The notes under the pieces were generated by a model. That model had not been told where the DNA came from. It searched no databases and saw only the letters and a program-made list of their open reading frames with translations. Positions 25,691-37,034 of a stretch of DNA of 64,000 nt are shown piece after piece (the first letter of the stretch is position 1; every line of letters starts with the position of its first letter). Position numbers and translations under genes: made by a program. This DNA is from Cristatella mucedo (lineage: Eukaryota; Bryozoa; Phylactolaemata; Cristatellidae): contig WPIO01000037.1 in the NCBI GenBank assembly GCA_009760855.2, forward strand, positions 62,001 through 126,000. Reading direction: 5' to 3'.

Positions 25691-27837
25691 CGGCGACTTG
25701 GGCGTAAGGACGGGTGCAGTGACGGCATCGGGCCCCAAACCCCCTGCCGCCCGGGTTCGGAGGATTCTACCTGGAAGTGGGAGCGCTCGAGACGACGACT
25801 GCAGCGCTCAGTTTGCATTGCGGCTAAACAGCCGAGTCAGAGTGCGCTCGACTGGCGCGCTTGCCCGGCGTCATTGGCGCGAACCGCCGCCGCCATCGTG
25901 TCGGAGCCAAGTCGAGGCGGCCGAAAACGAAAACGAGGGTACCGACTTTCTCGCGCTTCGACTGTCGCCTGCTTCGCATTCTTCGAACTGACCGAGGCAT
26001 GTACGCATGCTGCCGCTAACTGCCACGCGAGACGCCGGCGACGCGCGCCAAAGAGAGTGCGTGCGAGCTGCTCAGCGGCGCCGCAGCGACGCCGCTGAGC
26101 AGCTTGAGCTCTCGTCCCGAGCGCGACAAGAGCCTCGCTTCCGTCCCGCGCTTCCGCTCGACCGACGTCACTGCTGCGCCGTGGCCGCGAGATCGCGCCT
26201 CTGTCTGCGCTCGCCGGATGCTCCGCTTACGACGGCTACCGGCGCCGCCAAAGGTCACGCGGCGTCCGACGTGGGCGCTCTCGTTCGTCCAAATTGGGCG
26301 ATAGGAGGTAAAACGCTGGTTTCGGCGTTTGGCGTGCGCGATACAGCGAGCGAGGCGACGCGCTTGTTGGGGCGGCGACGGCGAGCCTTCGCGCGCGCGC
26401 GCGTGCTCCGACGTCGGAGGACGGAGGATAGCGGACGCGGCGGACGCGGCGGCGCGCTTGCGGCAAGCGCCCGCTTTACTTTACCGGAAGAGCGTGCGGA
26501 GAGGGCACACTCTTATTATAGTCCTACAGGCTGCGCTTGCGCGTTTCAACTTCCTGCCGAAATCGGTGCGACTGATTTATTGCCGTGCTGAAAGCATAAA
26601 GGGCCGGTGGCGTTTATGGTCGTATTATTTTCTCTGCGGTCAGTTTATGACCAAGCCGTGTTTACGGCCCAGCGGAGTTTATGACGCTGCCGCTAGTTCA
26701 TGGTTTATTTAGTTTATATAGTTTATGGTTTATTTAGGGCGAGTCGCAGAGGACAGAGGTAGAGCAGTTCGAACGACGGCTGACGAGGGCAGGACGAGCC
26801 TGCGTTTGGGAGCGCTGCGGGCGCCCGCGAGAATATACGTCCGTGCGAAGCCGCTTTGGTGTTTTGCATGCCATCGCGTGCGTGCAGTTGGAGAGAACTT
26901 TAAACTACAGTCAGCCGGATCTCGTTCGTTCGCTCTCGCTTCCGGTTGAGCGACAAAGCCGCCGCGAGTCTCCCGCTAGGAGCAGAGACGTCAGATCCGG
27001 GCTCGTCGGGCGCGCGAGCTTCAAAACGATCCGGGGGCGCCCGGCTTGGCTGTCGAGGTTTGAATGCGACGGCGCACACGCGATGGCACTCGAACACCTT
27101 GCTGGGGGAGGGCATTCAAGGGACGTGCATTCGGCGAACACTCGCACTGCAAAGCACACAAATGGCACTCGTCAGCGTCCCCATCGCAGCTCCATTGCCG
27201 GTCAGCTACCCCCTTCCACGGCCTCCGTCCCTGCCAACGGCGGGCTATGGCACGTCAAGGCCGGACGTGCTCATGTGACCACAATGTCGCACGTTGAACA
27301 GCAGCCGAGCGCCGGCCTGCCATTAACCAACAGACAGCTGCCAGTGGTCTCGTAAAATTTTCCTTAATAGTCGATTAGAAGTCAGATTGGGCGAGTCGTA
27401 GTCCGACGCGAAAGACGAGGTTGCAGGCATCGCTTTGACACTTGTGGCAGTCCGCCGCCATTACGGTGCGGATTTCGCGGCGATAAGGGTTTTGCCCAAT
27501 TTAACGACGCCGCTGTCGGCTTGGCCAATGCCGGGCGATACCGGTGAGAGTGGTCGAGGGCTACGCCGGTCTCATGCCATCTCGACCTCCGCATCCCTCG
27601 CTCACCGATGAGAGGTCTAGCTGGTCCCTCGCCGACTCGACCACTGACCGCCTCGCTGGAGCGAAGGGGCCTCGCCGGTGTGAGTGGTCACTAACTGCTC
27701 CGCAGAGACGTTGGCCACACGAAACAATGCTGCTGATCAACTCACACACCGGTGCAGTTTTCTAGGTCTAGCCACGGGTACATACCTGTAGATTATACTC
27801 TTCAAAAGAATAGTAGTAACATCGAGCCTATATCTAT
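25691..27837. other. GC/CpG-rich stretch without a recognisable gene
   Basis: Strongly CpG-rich, including a GCGCGCGCGCGC run at about 26390-26403. Frames up to 194 codons are open on several frames and strands at once and have no domain motif. A 15-bp-arm inverted repeat lies at 26066-26104. Around 26600-26745 'gtttatgg' and 'gtttatgac' recur, resembling the 203-bp repeat at 30973-31385. Confidence 0.45.
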
Positions 27838-27865
27838 AGCATATATATATATATATATATATAGG

Positions 27866-27908
<43 letters not shown>

Positions 27909-27912
27909 ATAT
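27838..27912. repeat. (TA)n microsatellite
   Basis: Two TA runs of about 22 and 36 bp separated by 'ggtatatg'. Confidence 0.95.
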
Positions 27913-28914
27913 TTATATCTATCTATAGCATCCGCTCAGAATGTGTAACTTCCCTATGAGTATAGAAATTTGTCAAACGCACCATGTGTCGCCGGACCTT
28001 ATGCATAACGCCTCCTCTGACGGATGCAAGCATAACTTGTTTTGAGTGCATGATTCCGTAGAGGCTTCTTTTTTCATCAAAGGCTAAGCACAACGGAATA
28101 TTTCGTGCTCAACGTTATTTACCATGCGCTGCTCGCTGTACTGTATCAACTTTTTTCTGCGATGGAAGTTGTTTTCCTTCGTTATTCGATCGTTTCCGCG
28201 AACAAGCGACTGCGAAAGCGACGTGGTCACGTGATTAGAGACTGCCGCCCGTCGTAGCAAGCAGCGTGTCCTAGGGTCACAGGCTAGCGTCTGCCTTAAC
28301 TCAGGCGAGTCTTCCATTGGCTGTGCGCAGGAAATTTTCTGCCCTGTAGTCTTATTTGCTAAACAGGACGTTGAAACATTTTCTCCAGTGAATCTTTAGG
28401 TATTTTAGTTGGTTCTATGTCTGCTGGGACAGAACAAAGCTGGGAGCAGATTTTAGTTGGTTCTATGTCTTCTGGGACTAAGCTAAGCTGAGAGCAAATG
28501 CTGCGATATCCTCTTCCATGGGCCCAACAAATGTTCTCTGTACAATGTTACAGATGTTTATGCAGTATAAAACCTTACGTGTAAATAAAATGTACCTAAA
28601 ATCCAGTTTAGAGGCTGCAATTATGCATAGGCGCTTTTAATTAGAAAGCCATTTCAGGTCCAAGGGATTCGACTAAAGCGCCCTCTGCCGATTTTCTCTA
28701 GCAAAAGAATGCTGAACGGCAAAACTATCGCTGATCATGACTGCTTACAGATCCTAAGCCCAAAAAATAACAGCAGTCGCACGCCACATGCCCAGCATTG
28801 AACCTAACCAGGATATTTTTATCCCTGCAAGTACGAGGGGGTGGAGTGCAGTGGGTGGGGTGGAGGGAGTCATGAATAACAAAGAGTGTGATTGTAAGAG
28901 AGGTTCAACTTTAG
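27913..28914. other. Stretch without a gene; 48-bp tandem duplication at 28403-28498
   Basis: No conserved coding sequence. The segment beginning 'ttttagttggttctatgtct' at 28403 is repeated from 28451 with a few changes (period 48). Confidence 0.5.
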
Positions 28915-28985
28915 TAATAACAATAAACGTTCATTTGTATAGCGCCTTCAAAGAATTCGGCCTCTTTGCAGGAAAGTTACAACCA
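28915..28985 (-). repeat. Degenerate LINE family-1 3' tail
   Basis: 'Catttgtatagcgccttcaa' followed by 'agaattcggcctctttgcag' resembles the reverse complement of the family-1 tail, with decay. Confidence 0.5.
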
Positions 28986-29019
28986 GCCGCATCTAAATAC
29001 TCAAAAAGACCCGCAGAAG

Positions 29020-29445
29020 CTTTTGCCCTGCAGGTCCTAAAACGTGGAACTCGCTTCCACTGTTCTTACGCATCGACGTCTATTCTCCAACTGCCGACTG
29101 TGTCACATCCTTTTCAGCCGTCCTGAGCTGCTACTTCCATGCTGATCACTTCTTCAACTGCCCTACTGACTCAGCCTTTCTCTTTGTTTCGCGAGACGAA
29201 ATCTGTTGGATGCCGTATGCGTACTGAAATCTGCTCAGGCTATGAGTGCGCTACAGAAAACTCTCCTGCATATCACCCACTTCGTCTTCGTGGCTTTACG
29301 AATTCGCGGACGGAGATGCATTAAATGATGTTAATTACTTCCCTATCCTTCGGATGCCCCTTCGGCAGCTCTACAGCTCCCCTGCGTAACACCCACATAG
29401 TCTTAGTGGCTTTGTGGAATTACAGACCAAGATACGTTACATTAC
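29020..29445 (+). mobile_element. LINE family-2 3' end fragment
   Basis: Matches the 3' part of the copy at 24400-25690. It includes 'CPAGPKTWNSLPLF'-like residues, 'tcctgagctgctacttccat' and 'agacgaaatctgttggatgc'. The 3' end 'acattacatatg' follows 'aattacagaccaagatac'. The end part is present in two partial copies (up to 29300 and again 29370-29445), so it is rearranged or a nested insertion. Confidence 0.75.
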
Positions 29446-29754
29446 ATATGCCTTGTCTACTGGTGGCTCAGAGCTCACTTAGCCACAGAGCTCTGCCAGT
29501 CTATGGCTGGTCGGGATCGTGCGAAGGTCGCGTTTCATGAGGTCGCACAGCGAGCCGTTCCCATCTCGCGTGACTGCGGAGGCTATAGCGCCTTGAAATT
29601 ATCGCGACCTGACGTTTCACACCCACTGCTTCGTCCGGAGGCAGCGATGGGTACTTCTGGAAAGTCTGGCTAGCGATGTCTTTCGGTAAGAAAAGATCAG
29701 CTGATGGCGACCAGTACTTCTGGGTGGGACGTGTAACAGACGCGTAAATGTATG

Positions 29755-29905
29755 TCCAGTATAGGTTCTAGTAGCTGCAGAAGAGCCTTGGCGGTCGTCG
29801 CTTCCGCTTGCAGTGGGTAATGAGGAGCTAGTAGCTACCGACCGGACTTCAACCCACGACCTATGTAGTAGGGTTCGAGGACCTTACCCGTGGGCTATGA
29901 CCCGA
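29755..29905 (-). mobile_element. SINE A, diverged copy
   Basis: Contains 'gctgcagaagagccttggcg', 'cgcttccgcttgcagtgggt', a B-box-like 'cttcaacccacgacct' and 'accttacccgtgggctatga', in the SINE A order. Confidence 0.6.
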
Positions 29906-30972
29906 GGACGATGCAGACTCGGGGCTTCAGCAATCGTCAGCTCACCGAATGATTTCGCGAGTTCGCAGCTTCTCGCCAGCTTGATGGAGGCGTCGGGTAG
30001 GAAGCAATTGCAGCATATGCGACCGGCAGCAGTCTTTGCGTGACCTTGACCTTGGTAAGTGGAGGGTCGCGGGTCGGTTTCGGCCTGCAGTTACTGGCGA
30101 GGTAAGGCACTATAACGTCAGACACTGCCCACGTTCTATAGTGCCACTCTCAAAAAAGATGTGGCCGGAAATCCCATCAAAGTACCCGGTGACACCTCTG
30201 TCAAAGGGCCGTCGTCTGCTGCATTCAGTGGATGGGTCGTCCTTCTTTTAGGGTGGCAGGTAATTAATCCAATCCAAGTAACGGACCGCTCGTTCTTCTT
30301 GTTCCGATGACCACACCTTAGACCCTTATGGAGTCGGAGTTTTGAGACGGTTACTAACTGCTTGCGGCAACCGTCACTGCCCCTGCTTTCAGTAATGCGT
30401 CCGTACAAGCCCCGAGGCAATACATCGAGCTCGTTCTTCGTCGAGACAAAGTAAACAAGCATTTCTGGCGAAGTGCCTACAATCTCTTTGCGATATTAGG
30501 GTTCCTCGACGATCTACACCCGGAATTCTCCTGTTTTTAGATCATCGCTGCTAACGTGAATGCTAAATTTCGATCTCGGCCCTCGACAAAGTAGAGATCC
30601 GGTAACTAAAGAAGGTGCCGTGATAGGGTAGCCGTATCCAGGCCATTTCGAGAAGTTTTGGGCAAACGAGAACCTTGCAAGTTCAAGATTCCCGCTGTAC
30701 CTGCAGATGCGTGTGGAAACCGGGAAACGCGGGTTTCCTTCCACACAGCTGTACCCGTGCACTCAGGCAAACGATTTGTTAGCAATTTGGCTCGAATCGT
30801 AGTGTGAAGAGTTTCACTGAGAACTCTGCTGACAAGACTTGGAAAAAGCGCGATTAAGTTCCTGTAAATTGACGCTCTGACAACAAGCACGCGACTGTAC
30901 ACGAGCAATAAAGTGCAGACAGCGAGGGGGGCTTCAACAGTCGTGTATTCCACTACCACTCGGTACACCACG
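29906..30972. other. Stretch without a recognisable gene
   Basis: Open frames up to 138 codons (minus, 30606-31022) show no family motif. No repeat family was recognised apart from the duplication that starts at 30973. Confidence 0.4.
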
Positions 30973-31385
30973 TAGCCGTTCTGCCCTCCGTCCTGCTCTC
31001 TCCCCCCCCCCGTCCTCCTCATGTCCAGCAGTGACTAACCCTCGTAAAACCATTTCCCAATAAATCGACATGGCCCATAAACCTGCGGCCATAAACATCA
31101 TCGGCCTATAGTTATTTCAGGGCAATAGAATAATCACAATTTCAATCTTTCAAATCCGGGTTTGGTGACACCAAATAGCTGTTCTGCCCTCCACCAGGTT
31201 TCGACATTCCTGCTCCAGCAATGACTCACTCTCGTAAAACCATTTCCCAATAAATCATCATGGCCCATAAACTAGCGGTCATGAACGCCATCGGCCCATT
31301 TGGTCATTGCAGGGCAATAAAATAATCACAGTTCCGACTTTTCAAACCCAGTTCCGACCTTTCCAATCTTCGGGGTTTGGGGACA
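30973..31385. repeat. Two tandem copies of a 203-bp repeat
   Basis: 'Tagccgttctgccctcc' at 30973 and 'tagctgttctgccctcc' at 31176 start two diverged copies. Both contain 'aaaaccatttcccaataaat', 'catggcccataaac' and 'agggcaata(g/a)aataatcac'. They carry no coding potential. Similar GTTTATGG-type words at 26600-26745 suggest a dispersed family. Confidence 0.85.
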
Positions 31386-31856
31386 TTTTGATAAATCGGA
31401 AATAAGCTAATAAGCAGACTCCCAAAATGAAGCAGCTAAGAAATGTTTGCTGGGCTGATGATCGCTACACATTTAAGTTTCGGCTAGCAATAGAGCTGCC
31501 GTAGAGCGACGAATGAAAATCAAACGGCCTTGCAAAACTTCTTTGCTAATTTATAAGAGCTTATAAAATGCTCTTCACTCCCTACATGCATTCTCAGTCA
31601 GCCGCTGTTGTTGCCTATTCCTTGGAATGAAGAACATGACATAGCAGCAGCATATTCAAAAGCAGCGGTTCTCAACCTGTGGGGTCGAGTCTCCTATGGG
31701 GAAACGACCCTTTCAGTGGTCGCCTAAGACCATCGGTAAAAACGCATTTCCCCATTCTGCACACAATAATTTTATTGTTGGGAGACCGCAACAACATGGG
31801 GTACTGTAATAAAGGGTATTAAGAAAGTTGAGAACACTGCTCAAAACAAAACCCTT
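31386..31856. other. Stretch without a recognisable gene
   Basis: No conserved coding sequence or repeat family. It lies just downstream of the tRNA gene with respect to transcription. Confidence 0.4.
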
Positions 31857-31862
31857 AAAAAA
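31857..31862 (-). terminator. Pol III terminator of tRNA-Gln
   Basis: A run of six T on the minus strand starts three bases after the tRNA 3' end. It is the expected Pol III stop signal. Confidence 0.85.
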
Positions 31863-31864
31863 GA

Positions 31865-31936
31865 AGGTTCCACCGAGATTTGAACTCGGATTGCTGGATT
31901 CAGAGTCCAGAGTGCTAACCGTTACACCATGGAACC
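31865..31936 (-). tRNA. tRNA-Gln (anticodon CTG)
   Basis: A complete 72-nt cloverleaf without intron. The 7-bp acceptor stem is GGTTCCA pairing with TGGAACC. The D arm contains the A box (TGGTGTAACGGTTAGCA). The anticodon stem-loop is TCTGG-ACTCTGA-ATCCAG with CTG at 31903-31901. The T arm has the B box GAGTTCAAATC. It differs at very few positions from the animal tRNA-Gln(CTG) sequence as I know it, and a T6 terminator follows. It is most likely functional and decodes CAG codons. Confidence 0.97.
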
Positions 31937-33137
31937 TCTTCAAAGAAAGTGAACGTTTTTAGTTAGATATCTTAATTAACATGCTACCCAAATGCTAATC
32001 AAAATTAGTTCACTAAAAACGGAAACGTATCAGAATAAACTACCAGATGTATTGATCAATTCCTTTTATCTCCATATTCTACGCACTGTGTGCTTCCGCC
32101 TCATAGCACCCGCATGTGCCCTGTGGAGTGAGTTTGCGGGGAGGGGGCCATAACCAGCCCTTACTGCTAGGCTGCTGTTCTCTGCTGAGATCGAGTTAGG
32201 TCAGTGAGCCGCAGTTAGTCTAAGCTAATGTTTCTATTCGTGCTTGTACTGAAGCCAGAATCCAGTTGCGTGCAACACATTGGAAATAGCAAAGCAAAAA
32301 CTGCCCACCCAGGCTACTTTCGCCAATTTTCTGCCCTTAATTAAAGCTGGGTTTAGCTACAGCAAACTCAAAGCCGATCTACCATTGAAGGCTTTGTGAA
32401 AGTTTACGCTGCTGGTGGTGCCTCCATTGCCAACACGCGGCGACAATTAGTAAAGCAGACGATAGTGCATAAGTCAAGGCGTGAGAGAAAAACGACTGAA
32501 GATCCTGCAAGGTGAGATGCTTCCATCATCTGATTACCTAATCTACTGTAGCTTGTGCAGGAAGGAAAATTCTGAGAGGCATAGAGCATGTTTATTTACC
32601 ATCCTATCAAGTTCGTTTGGGAGTACACCGAGATTAATCTCGGAACGCTTATAAGCACCCCGGATGTCCGGGAGCTACTCAATTGCCGACTGTAAACCTT
32701 GGGTGTATTCTTTCCAGTTAGGCCACCGGTAGCACTTCAACAAGCTGTACTACTGGCTGTGTGCGGGTTTTGTGTTACAGCTGCAAACGTTAGTGTTTCT
32801 ATAGAGGTATGTAACACTCCCTTCGAAACAATGTTTTCACTGAAAACGCGGCGATGATCAAAGTACAACCTTAGTTCGCTCACACAATGCAGCTGGTGTG
32901 AGCCCAAAATCAATAACGCACTCGCTTATCGAATGCCGCATTGTGCACAACGTCATTAATCTACAGTCGGTCGCTCATAAATATTGATGCACATTATCAC
33001 TACATTATCAATCACCACGCTACAGCTAAGCGAGCTTAGACTGTTCCAGGTAATTTATCCGACGGATATGATAAATAAATGCTATTTTAGCGCAGCTGTT
33101 TGCTGTTGCCGCATATGTTTGCTGTTGCCTCACTTCA
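31937..33137. other. Stretch without a recognisable gene
   Basis: The tRNA 5' flank and unique-looking AT-richer sequence. No conserved exon or repeat family was recognised. Confidence 0.4.
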
Positions 33138-33285
33138 TTCTAAAGCACAGGGAGGGAGAGGGAGTGAGAAAAAGGGATGTCGAGAAAGAAAGAGAGAGAG
33201 AGGAGGAGGGAGATAGATACTGTAGATACAAACATATGTATATGCACACACACGCACGCACGCACACACACACACACACACACAT
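33138..33285. repeat. GA-rich and (CA)n compound microsatellite
   Basis: GA/GGA-rich sequence (33145-33220) followed by a CACACG/CACA run (33244-33284). The 221-codon plus frame across it is an artefact. Confidence 0.9.
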
Positions 33286-33554
33286 GTACATATATGTACA
33301 CATTGAGAGGACAGAGGAAAATACATTGATGGGTTGGGTAAAGGGATTGGGAGAGAGAAAGAGGAGAAAAAGAAAAAAATGGGATATAGTATGGGGTTCG
33401 AGGGCAAAAGGTGTGTCTTCAGCCGTGCCATCCGATGAACTAGATACATTTGTAATACCGTACCGTGCAGTTGCAAATACTCAAAGGCTTCTGGACAAGG
33501 GCAAGTCACGTGTGCTGTCAGAGTGCAGACAGAGTACAGTGGCCTTTCGACAGG

Positions 33555-33685
33555 ATGCCGACTTCGCATATCTGCCAGACAGGTATCTCTATCCATGCAC
33601 TTCACATATGTCGACAGGCTGGAACCTACGATCTCGGTCGCAAACTTGAGAACCCAACCACTGGGCTAAACCAAGGCCGATTCTA
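33555..33685 (-). mobile_element. SINE B-like, diverged copy
   Basis: Contains 'gcacttcacatatg', a B-box-like 'ctggaacctacgatctcggt' and an A-box-like 'ccactgggctaaaccaagg' in the same order as the SINE B copies at 52030 and 58590. Confidence 0.5.
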
Positions 33686-36384
33686 TGCTTCATGTTGACC
33701 CACATGAACTATCAGGAACTGTAAGAAGGGAGCTCGAGAGAAAGCAACAGCGACCTGCATGTGACGATAGCAAAGCATTTAAAATCGCCTAAGCACGGAG
33801 ATGCAAGCGTTGGCTATGGATTAAGAACAGATACTGGAACTGAGCTTGTGTAGAAGCAACTTACACAATGTCGAGAAGGCGACGAGTGATACTCACACTG
33901 GCCTGACAGCCAACGCTGGAGCTGACTATTTTTAGTACTGCCAGTGCTAAATGCTGAAAGTCACTAGGTGGGCAGCAGCAGCCGCACATCGAAAGCTACT
34001 TATAAGTCGAATCTGGGTAATTAGTCAAGAATAAAGGTGGATATGGTTGCATACATCAGACACTGGCAGCACTAGCAGACCTATCGGGCCATCTGCTGGC
34101 CATTAACGATTGCAGAGACGTGCAGGCTCAGCCTCAATATTTGAAAGTTAGGCTTTTCAAATTCCATACTTGATGGTGCTACCCAGGTGCCACCTGACAC
34201 CACATGCCGACACTTCTCCGAAATTTTGCCTCTGTTAATAGCTTCTGAGATTTGTTACGAACTTTCCAAAAGATCGTGATTAGTGAAAGTATCACGCCCT
34301 AGACACCCAAATGGAGCAGGTGACTGAGATTAGTCTGGCCACTGCTCAACTAGTGATCAGTCGAATGCTGTCAGGCATGTCAGTGTCAGCTGCACAGTCA
34401 TTTAAGTTACTCTGTCCAAGCTACAAGTCGGAGCTACAGCGATCCCTATTTTCTTACAACTTTAGCCATGCTTGCAGCCCTAATCTGCCTTGCTTTGATG
34501 CATTGCACTGCTCACGTCTCTGTCTCTCTTTTCTACCACCAATCGGATTCTGTCTGACTCTCATTAAACTCTGCCAGTTCGTCTGTCTGTTCTGTCAGTG
34601 TTTCTACCCATCCCTCTCTATCTCTGTATCCACCTCTACTCCTCTCTCTATTAAACACTCATTCAAATGGCACAGTCTCCCCCTCGATCTTGCTCATGCG
34701 CCCCCCCACACACACACCCAACACACACATACACACACACACACACACTACACCCAGCAAGACAGGCAGTGGCAACTTTTGCCAAAAAGTATGCACAAGT
34801 TGAAACTTGCAGAAGACACACAGGTACACATTGACCACGGCAAGTAGTTTCTCCTGCTCATCATCACAACAGTGGAGCCTTTACTGTTCATTAAGGACTA
34901 CCAATACCAGAAAAGCTGCAGGCTCGAGGTCGTACGGGAAATCGCTGACGACTGAGATCATGCTCGATTATCTCCCCTTCCAGCAAGAGCCTTCCTATCG
35001 CCTCGGTTTAAGGACGGCAACCTTTGTCAGTGCAGTGCCTCCCTCTCGTCCGTCTGTGCAGAGGCCAAGGTGTTCGTTAGTGGCCAGGCCGCTAGCTAAC
35101 CAAGGTCAAGGCTATCCAGCTGCGGTTCCACTGGGAGAAAGGAAGGTCTCGAGCTTCGACGAATCCTAGAGGAGGAGGAGGAGGAGGAGAAGGAGAGCAA
35201 GGGATGCTCGAGGCAGCCATCGCCCGAGTCTTGGACAGCCAGCCTCAGGGAAAGGATCAGGCTTTCTTTTACCGTTAGCACGGTCAAATCAGTCATGTGC
35301 GACTAAACCGGCTCATGCTGCATGAGATAAACAGCTTCATCTGTGGGGAAACAAAATAAATGTGGCTGCTGTGGCTTGCCTGTTTAAAAGGTTCACATAA
35401 ACAAAAGGACTGGGGATGGCAGGTGGGGTTGTGAGCCATGTGGGAGCTCTCACTCGTCGGATTAAGCGGCTGTATCCAGCAGCAACCTGGATATAGCTGT
35501 GCCACACGGGGCTCGAGGAGCCAGCCGAACTAGTAGAACCTTGAATAGCCGCTGGCTGCTTGCTGTGGCTTTAGCTCGTTTCCTGTGCAGCCGTGCCAGA
35601 GAGCTGATGACTTATCGAAGGTTACAACTGTAAAGCAAGTGTGTGTCTCTGGACTGCCCGTTTGCTGGGGTCATACGGGTCGCAGGGTTCAGCATTCTGC
35701 TGGAGGCTGTGCGGCTGCTATAAGGGCACCGAGTCACAAAAGCTAGCTCTAGCCGTCTCTAGGCAAGTTCGACGAGCTGACTGTGTCTTTTGCCACCACC
35801 AAACAACTTGGCAAGTGCCACGTGCAGGAAGGCGCCGCTTAGCAGATGGATCGTGGTGGATCGTGCTGCCCGTGCTGCAGCAGCCCTGCCCTCAACTCAC
35901 TCCCAGGTGTGAGTCAGCAATACACGAGTTGCACTTGTAGGTCAAGGACTTGTCTACGACTTTCCAAGCCAGTGCAAGGAGGGTGCAATCGAAATGGCTA
36001 TGCCCAAACGTATGCTGTGTGCCTCTTGACCTGAGCATACAGCCTGATGCTAACAGTGGTCCTAAGGACGTTTCATAACTTAAAGATTATTTTAGCTCAG
36101 AAAAAACAACACTACTTGGCACGTTTGCACATTTCCGATACAAGTATATGGCATACGGATGCCAAGAACCCGGTGAAGTCTGTGATCGCTTCCTTTCGAT
36201 TGAACCTGGAGCAGTTGCATGGAAACGTGAGGGGGGCTGAGAAAAACAGGTGGCACAGCGAGTGGCACCCGTGACGTTATGCCTTTCAAAGGTGTTGCCT
36301 ACATCACAATAGCGAATTGTGGCACTAGCTGATAAAGCATTTGGGAAGCACATACAAAACGATAACTTCACGATCTTGGAGGTT
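33686..36384. other. Stretch without a gene; (CA)n at 34708-34752
   Basis: No conserved coding sequence. A CA microsatellite lies at about 34708-34752 and a GGA run at about 35170-35195. Open frames here have no domain motif. Confidence 0.45.
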
Positions 36385-36475
36385 TAGAGAGAGATAGAGA
36401 TGAGAGAGAGAGAGAGGGGGAGAGAAGAGAGAGGGGGAGAGAAGAGAGAGGGGGAGAGAAGAGAGAGCTAGAGAG
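36385..36475. repeat. Purine-rich GA/GGGGA repeat
   Basis: GA runs, then three copies of a unit like 'gagggggagagaagaga' between 36414 and 36468. Confidence 0.9.
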
Positions 36476-36486
36476 GAGACAGAGCA

Positions 36487-36550
36487 TGCCACCTCAAGAT
36501 GGGAGTTAAGGAGGAAGGGATGCCACCTCAAGATGGGAGTTAAGGAGGAA
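36487..36550. repeat. 34-bp tandem duplication
   Basis: 'Tgccacctcaagatgggagt' plus 'taaggaggaa' occurs at 36487 and again at 36521. The copies are identical over the first 30 bp. Confidence 0.95.
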
Positions 36551-36946
36551 GCCTCGGAGGCACCAGCTAAGAGTGGAAGACCCCCACGATCGAGAACACA
36601 GAAAAAGCAGCAGCATTCGGCAGCAGTGGGGCAGGCACGCTTATGGAGGAACCAATCGTGGCCACATGCCGAGTGATCTCGATGAATCGTGATGGGCACA
36701 GACAGCTTCTCTGGAGTATTGATGGGCGTGGTGCAGTCACGTTGCAGCCATTCGGCTGGTACTTGATCCAGAGACCATGGCTAAATACCGGCCAACACCA
36801 ACGACTGGATGTCGAGCGATGGTGGCTGCAGCAACAGGGGCATGAGCACTGAGAAGACCTTTCCAGTGGGTGTGTGAAGAGAGAGATTCGGTTGCCAATG
36901 AGATGCCAGTAGCGTGCCCACCCTCTTCCAGGGAGAGAGCTACTAA

Positions 36947-37034
36947 GAGCATTTGTCCACCTGCACTGCCCAGCTACGCCGAGGTCACAGAAGTGACCTC
37001 GGCGTAGCTGGGCAGTGCAGGTGGACAAATGCTC
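36947..37034. repeat. Perfect hairpin: 42-bp arms, 4-nt loop
   Basis: The left arm 36947-36988 (starts GAGCATTTGTCCACC, ends GAGGTCAC) is exactly complementary to the right arm 36993-37034. The loop is AGAA at 36989-36992. Pairing stops sharply on both sides (A at 36946 against C at 37035). No mismatch was seen in 42 pairs. It is not part of any repeat family seen in the window. It could be a recent fold-back duplication, a small-RNA precursor or an assembly artefact. Confidence 0.95.

Noticed and set aside
26007-26591. 194-codon plus frame in the CpG-rich domain
   Set aside because: Alanine/arginine-rich without motif. Other frames are open as well.
32984-33649. 221-codon plus frame
   Set aside because: It spans a GA/CA microsatellite and a SINE-like sequence, with no protein family match.
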